Shown piece after piece: positions 33,882 to 36,920 of a stretch of DNA of 36,920 nt. The stretch is from contig NZ_ASCA01000011.1 of assembly GCF_002760245.1 (NCBI RefSeq), forward strand, positions 1-36,920, given 5' to 3'. Numbering within the stretch: position 1 is the first letter of the stretch; every line of letters starts with the position of its first letter. The notes beneath the pieces are model-generated. The model was not told the DNA's origin and searched no databases. It was given only the letters and a program-made list of their open reading frames with translations. A program made the translations under genes and the position numbers. Source of the DNA: Streptococcus suis YS161. Lineage in GTDB: Bacteria > Bacillota > Bacilli > Lactobacillales > Streptococcaceae.

Positions 33882-35774
33882 GTGACGAAAAATATTGTGA
33901 TTGTCGGTGCTGGTTATGCGGGGATTGCAGCAACTCGATTGCTAGGAAAAACCTTTAAAAAGGATCAAGATGTAACAGTTACCTTGATTGATAAGAACTC
34001 TTTCCATACCTATATGACAGAGTTGCATGAAGTTGCGGCTGGGCGTGTAGAAGCCAATGCAATCAAGTATGACCTTCAACGTATCTTCAAAAAATATCCA
34101 AAGGTTCAATTGGTAACAGACAAGGTTGTTGAGATTGACTACGATAAGAAACAAGTAGTTGCGGAACACCAAACTCTGGATTTTGATTACCTGCTCCTTG
34201 CAATGGGTGGTGAGGCTAATGACTTTGGTGTGAAAGGTGTTAAAGAACACGGTTTTACACTTTGGTCTATCGAAGCAGCAGAACGTTTGCATGACCACAT
34301 GATTGACGCTTGCTATCGTGCCATGCGTGAGCATGATGAAGCCAAACGTCGCGCTCTTTTAACCTTTACCGTTATCGGTGCTGGTTTCACAGGTATTGAG
34401 ATGATCGGTGAGTTGATTGACTGGGTACCAATTTTGGCGCGTGAGTTCAAGTTGGATCCAAAAGAATTCTCACTTAAGGTTGTTGAGGCAACGCCAAATA
34501 TCTTGGCTATGGTTACTGAAAAAGAGCAAGTCAAGGCTCGCAAATACCTTGAGAAAAAAGGTGTTGAATTGGTTCTTGGCGATGGTGTAGCAAGTGTACA
34601 AGAAGATAGCTTGACACTTTCATCAGGTCGTCAAATTCCTACCTACACCTCTATTTGGACAGCTGGTGTTCAAGCCAATACAGACGCAAGTGAATTTGGT
34701 ATTGAAAAAGCACGTGCAGGTCGTTTGGTAGCCAATGAGTTCATGGAAGCGAAAGGCAAGGAAAATGTCTATGTAGCTGGTGATTTGGTTTACTTTGAAG
34801 AATCAGAAGGAAAACCAACTCCACAGATTGTACAAGCAGCTGAACAGACAGGCCATACTGCGGCAAGTAATATTATTGCAGCAATCAAGGGTGGCGAAAA
34901 ACACCGCTACAAAGGCAAATACGATGGCTTCATGGTCTCTATCGGTTCGCGTTATGGTGTCGCCTTCTTGATGGATAAATACCATATGTCTGGTTTTTTG
35001 GCCATGGCTGTCAAACACATGGTCAACTTGCTTTATTTCTTTACCATTCGCAGTTTCTTCTATATGGGCTCCTATGTTCGCCATGAATTCTTCGATATTA
35101 AGAATAAGCGAAATATCTTTGGAGGTCATACTTCTGGAAAAGGCAATCTTCTGTGGTCTGTGCCAATGCGTGTCCTTTATGGTTCAGTATGGCTCTACGA
35201 AGGGATCAAGAAAGCCTTTGGTTTATTTGGAACAACATCATGGTTTGGGGATCAAGTTGTCTTCCCATTCCCTTGGTTAGCTGATCCAGTATCTGGTGCA
35301 TCTGCTGCTGAGGCGGTTTCAAGTGCCTCACAAGCGGCAACTGCTGCGGCAGAAGCGGCTGAACCAATCTTTGGTTTGAGCTATGCCTATGGTGAAGCAC
35401 CGATGGCTGTTTTGGATAAAATGCCTGATTGGTTTGCTACTATCATGGAATTTATGATGCCAAACCAAGAAGTAGCACTCTTTATGCAAAAATTTATGAC
35501 AGTAGCAGAAATCGGTATCGGTCTAGCATTGATTGCTGGTGCCTTTGTATGGATTGTGTCTGCTGCAACCGTTGCTTTGGTAGTTATGTTCAGCCTGTCA
35601 GGCATGTTCTACTGGGTAAATATTTGGTTCATCCCAGCAGCTATTTCTCTTATGAATGGTGCGGGTAGAGCCTTCGGTCTAGACTACTGGATTATGCCAT
35701 GGTTGGGTCGTTTCCTAGACAAGAAGATTTATGGAAAGCCGAAGCATATTTACCGTATCAAGGATAAAAAATAA
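33882..35774 (+). CDS. ndh2: Type II NADH dehydrogenase with C-terminal membrane domain
   Basis: A 630-residue flavoprotein. The N-terminal ~400 residues are NDH-2: FAD site IVIVGAGYAGIAATRLLG (5-22), NADH site TVIGAGFTGIEMIGE, and FAD motif YVAGDLVYFE. The rest adds several transmembrane helices interrupted by an Ala/Ser-rich linker (~470-490). This fused form, longer than the ~400-residue respiratory enzyme, recalls the Ndh2 of Listeria flavin-based extracellular electron transfer. It oxidises NADH and should reduce a membrane quinone. GTG 33882 has AAGGAGG 6 bases upstream. Confidence 0.88.
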   Translation: MTKNIVIVGAGYAGIAATRLLGKTFKKDQDVTVTLIDKNSFHTYMTELHEVAAGRVEANAIKYDLQRIFKKYPKVQLVTDKVVEIDYDKKQVVAEHQTLDFDYLLLAMGGEANDFGVKGVKEHGFTLWSIEAAERLHDHMIDACYRAMREHDEAKRRALLTFTVIGAGFTGIEMIGELIDWVPILAREFKLDPKEFSLKVVEATPNILAMVTEKEQVKARKYLEKKGVELVLGDGVASVQEDSLTLSSGRQIPTYTSIWTAGVQANTDASEFGIEKARAGRLVANEFMEAKGKENVYVAGDLVYFEESEGKPTPQIVQAAEQTGHTAASNIIAAIKGGEKHRYKGKYDGFMVSIGSRYGVAFLMDKYHMSGFLAMAVKHMVNLLYFFTIRSFFYMGSYVRHEFFDIKNKRNIFGGHTSGKGNLLWSVPMRVLYGSVWLYEGIKKAFGLFGTTSWFGDQVVFPFPWLADPVSGASAAEAVSSASQAATAAAEAAEPIFGLSYAYGEAPMAVLDKMPDWFATIMEFMMPNQEVALFMQKFMTVAEIGIGLALIAGAFVWIVSAATVALVVMFSLSGMFYWVNIWFIPAAISLMNGAGRAFGLDYWIMPWLGRFLDKKIYGKPKHIYRIKDKK

Positions 35775-35792
35775 AGGAAATATAGAAAGTTA

Positions 35793-36782
35793 GTGGTACA
35801 TCAAATTTGGAATACCTATCCTGAGATTGAGAAGGGACTTGAAGAGGTAAAATCCATCATCTTATCTGAGATGATGGTCCTGCATCCAGCAGTTACATCG
35901 AAGATTGTTGAATATGTAGAGGCACCTGGGAAATACTTGCGTGCCGGCCTCTGTCTGCTCTTTGCACAAATGACGGAAGGAAAGATTAGCCGTTCAAAGC
36001 TATATTTTGCTGCCCATTTAGAAGTTCTGCATCTGGCGACTCTTATTCACGATGATGTGATTGATGGCGCGGATAAACGGCGGGGAGTCACGGCGGCTCA
36101 TCAACAATTTTCGAATCGAATTGCTATCTACACGGGTGATTATCTTCTGGCCTACTCAGGTCGCTTGCTTGGAAAAGGGCTTCGTTTGCTAGAAGTATCA
36201 CGTGATGATTTGGATTTGGGCAATGATAAGCTGATGGAAACAATTCTTCGAGGGGAACTATCACAGCTAATTAATCAATTTGATGCCAATATGACTATGA
36301 AAGCCTATCTCAAGCAAATTCAAGGAAAAACAGCTTTTCTATTTGGACTTGCCTGTCAGTTGGGGAGTTTTGTACCAGGCCAATCTAGGAAAGACAGTAG
36401 CATGGCTTTTCGGTCTGGGCAAGCACTTGGCATGGCCTTTCAGCTACGAGATGACTTAATTGACTATCAGCTGGATGTGGCAGAATCAGGAAAACCTAGA
36501 TTGCAAGATATTCAAAACGGTATCTATACTGCACCGCTACTTTTTGCCATGCGAGAAGACAAGTCTATCCAGCAGCAATTGCAGGTCTATATTCAATCCC
36601 CTACGGCAGAAGGGTTGGAAATCCTTACAGATAGGATTTTTGCAACGCATGCTATTGCCAAAACAGAGAAACTGATTGTTAGCTATTTGGAAAAAATGAT
36701 GAATTTTGTAGATAGAATACCACAGTTATCGACTGCATCTATGCAAAATTTGGTGGTAATAGTTTTTAGTCATTATTTTTAA
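35793..36782 (+). CDS. Polyprenyl (trans-isoprenyl) diphosphate synthase
   Basis: A 329-residue isoprenyl chain elongase. The first aspartate-rich motif is DDVID (D87, D88, D91) with the RRG that follows, and the second is RDDLID (D220, D221, D224). It condenses isopentenyl units, probably to build the side chain of demethylmenaquinone. GTG 35793 is the start used; the ribosome site is weak (AAAGGAAA ~14 bases upstream). It is adjacent to ndh2 and parallels DmkB of Listeria. The rest of the pathway would be right of the window. Confidence 0.88.
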   Translation: MVHQIWNTYPEIEKGLEEVKSIILSEMMVLHPAVTSKIVEYVEAPGKYLRAGLCLLFAQMTEGKISRSKLYFAAHLEVLHLATLIHDDVIDGADKRRGVTAAHQQFSNRIAIYTGDYLLAYSGRLLGKGLRLLEVSRDDLDLGNDKLMETILRGELSQLINQFDANMTMKAYLKQIQGKTAFLFGLACQLGSFVPGQSRKDSSMAFRSGQALGMAFQLRDDLIDYQLDVAESGKPRLQDIQNGIYTAPLLFAMREDKSIQQQLQVYIQSPTAEGLEILTDRIFATHAIAKTEKLIVSYLEKMMNFVDRIPQLSTASMQNLVVIVFSHYF

Positions 36783-36920
36783 AAAAATACTAGACAATTT
36801 AGTTTATTCGGTATATCATTATAAATATAAAACTATTTACTTTACAAAAGTCTAGTGGTAAAAAGTCAATAGAAAGTTGATTAATTTTTAGATGATTTTC
36901 TAGACAAAAGGGTGCACTAA
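36783..36920. other. AT-rich intergenic end of the window
   Basis: No gene is visible. CTAGAC occurs at 36790, its inverse GTCTAG at 36850, and again CTAGAC at 36900, so this may be the control region of the next gene. Confidence 0.3.

Overview
The window is a low-GC Gram-positive chromosome segment that I read as Streptococcus, most probably S. suis or a close relative. The grounds are the gene order, an LPXTG surface protein, a galR-galK-galT block, a clpL gene under CtsR-type boxes, a malQ-malP pair, two adjacent MurM/MurN-like ligases, and short streptococcal hairpin/MITE-type repeats between genes. The species call is inference. No rRNA, tRNA or CRISPR array was seen.

Left part (1-4,860), accessory. 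The first ~70 bases look like the right end of an IS200/IS605-type (TnpB) element, abutting a frameshifted Xre-type repressor gene on the minus strand. Then come a 1,099-residue LPXTG-anchored coiled-coil protein with a SEC10/PgrA-like central region, a 107-residue companion protein, and a compact locus read as a type I toxin-antitoxin: a 35-residue holin-like toxin peptide, a short upstream peptide, a convergent antisense RNA with its own promoter and terminator, and a 13-bp pairing between the two ends of the toxin mRNA.

Metabolic and housekeeping core (4,857-20,380). galR is divergent from galK-galT (Leloir pathway). After them come an EamA transporter, cutC and an unrecognised streptococcal gene. 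The conserved cluster yqeG-yqeH-yhbY-nadD-yqeK-(GNAT)-(isochorismatase-like)-rsfS-yqeM-tmcAL links ribosome assembly, NAD synthesis, ribosome silencing and tRNA modification. It is interrupted by a MITE after yqeH, a 0.5-kb hairpin-rich duplicated repeat after rsfS, and a large AT-richer gene (17,308-19,248) between yqeM and tmcAL. That gene encodes a membrane protein with a D...QxK motif resembling Mrr/PD-(D/E)xK nucleases and glycine-rich hydrophobic segments. It is the strongest candidate here for an undescribed defence or toxin system.

Right part (20,400-36,920). It holds a SWIM zinc-finger protein and UPF0158 protein, a MerR/TipAS-type regulator, two FemABX (MurM/MurN-like) peptidoglycan bridge ligases, a peptide-deformylase-like protein lacking the motif-1 glutamine, and clpL behind a long array of CtsR-like boxes invaded by a MITE. 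malQ-malP follow under a MalR-like operator. Last come a LysR regulator divergent from a membrane-fused type II NADH dehydrogenase and a polyprenyl diphosphate synthase, a pairing that recalls flavin-based extracellular electron transfer or demethylmenaquinone loci; the rest would lie beyond the right edge. The promoters of the surface protein (529-583) and the first MurM-like gene (23,412-23,467) share an unusual double-palindrome architecture, suggesting a shared control element.
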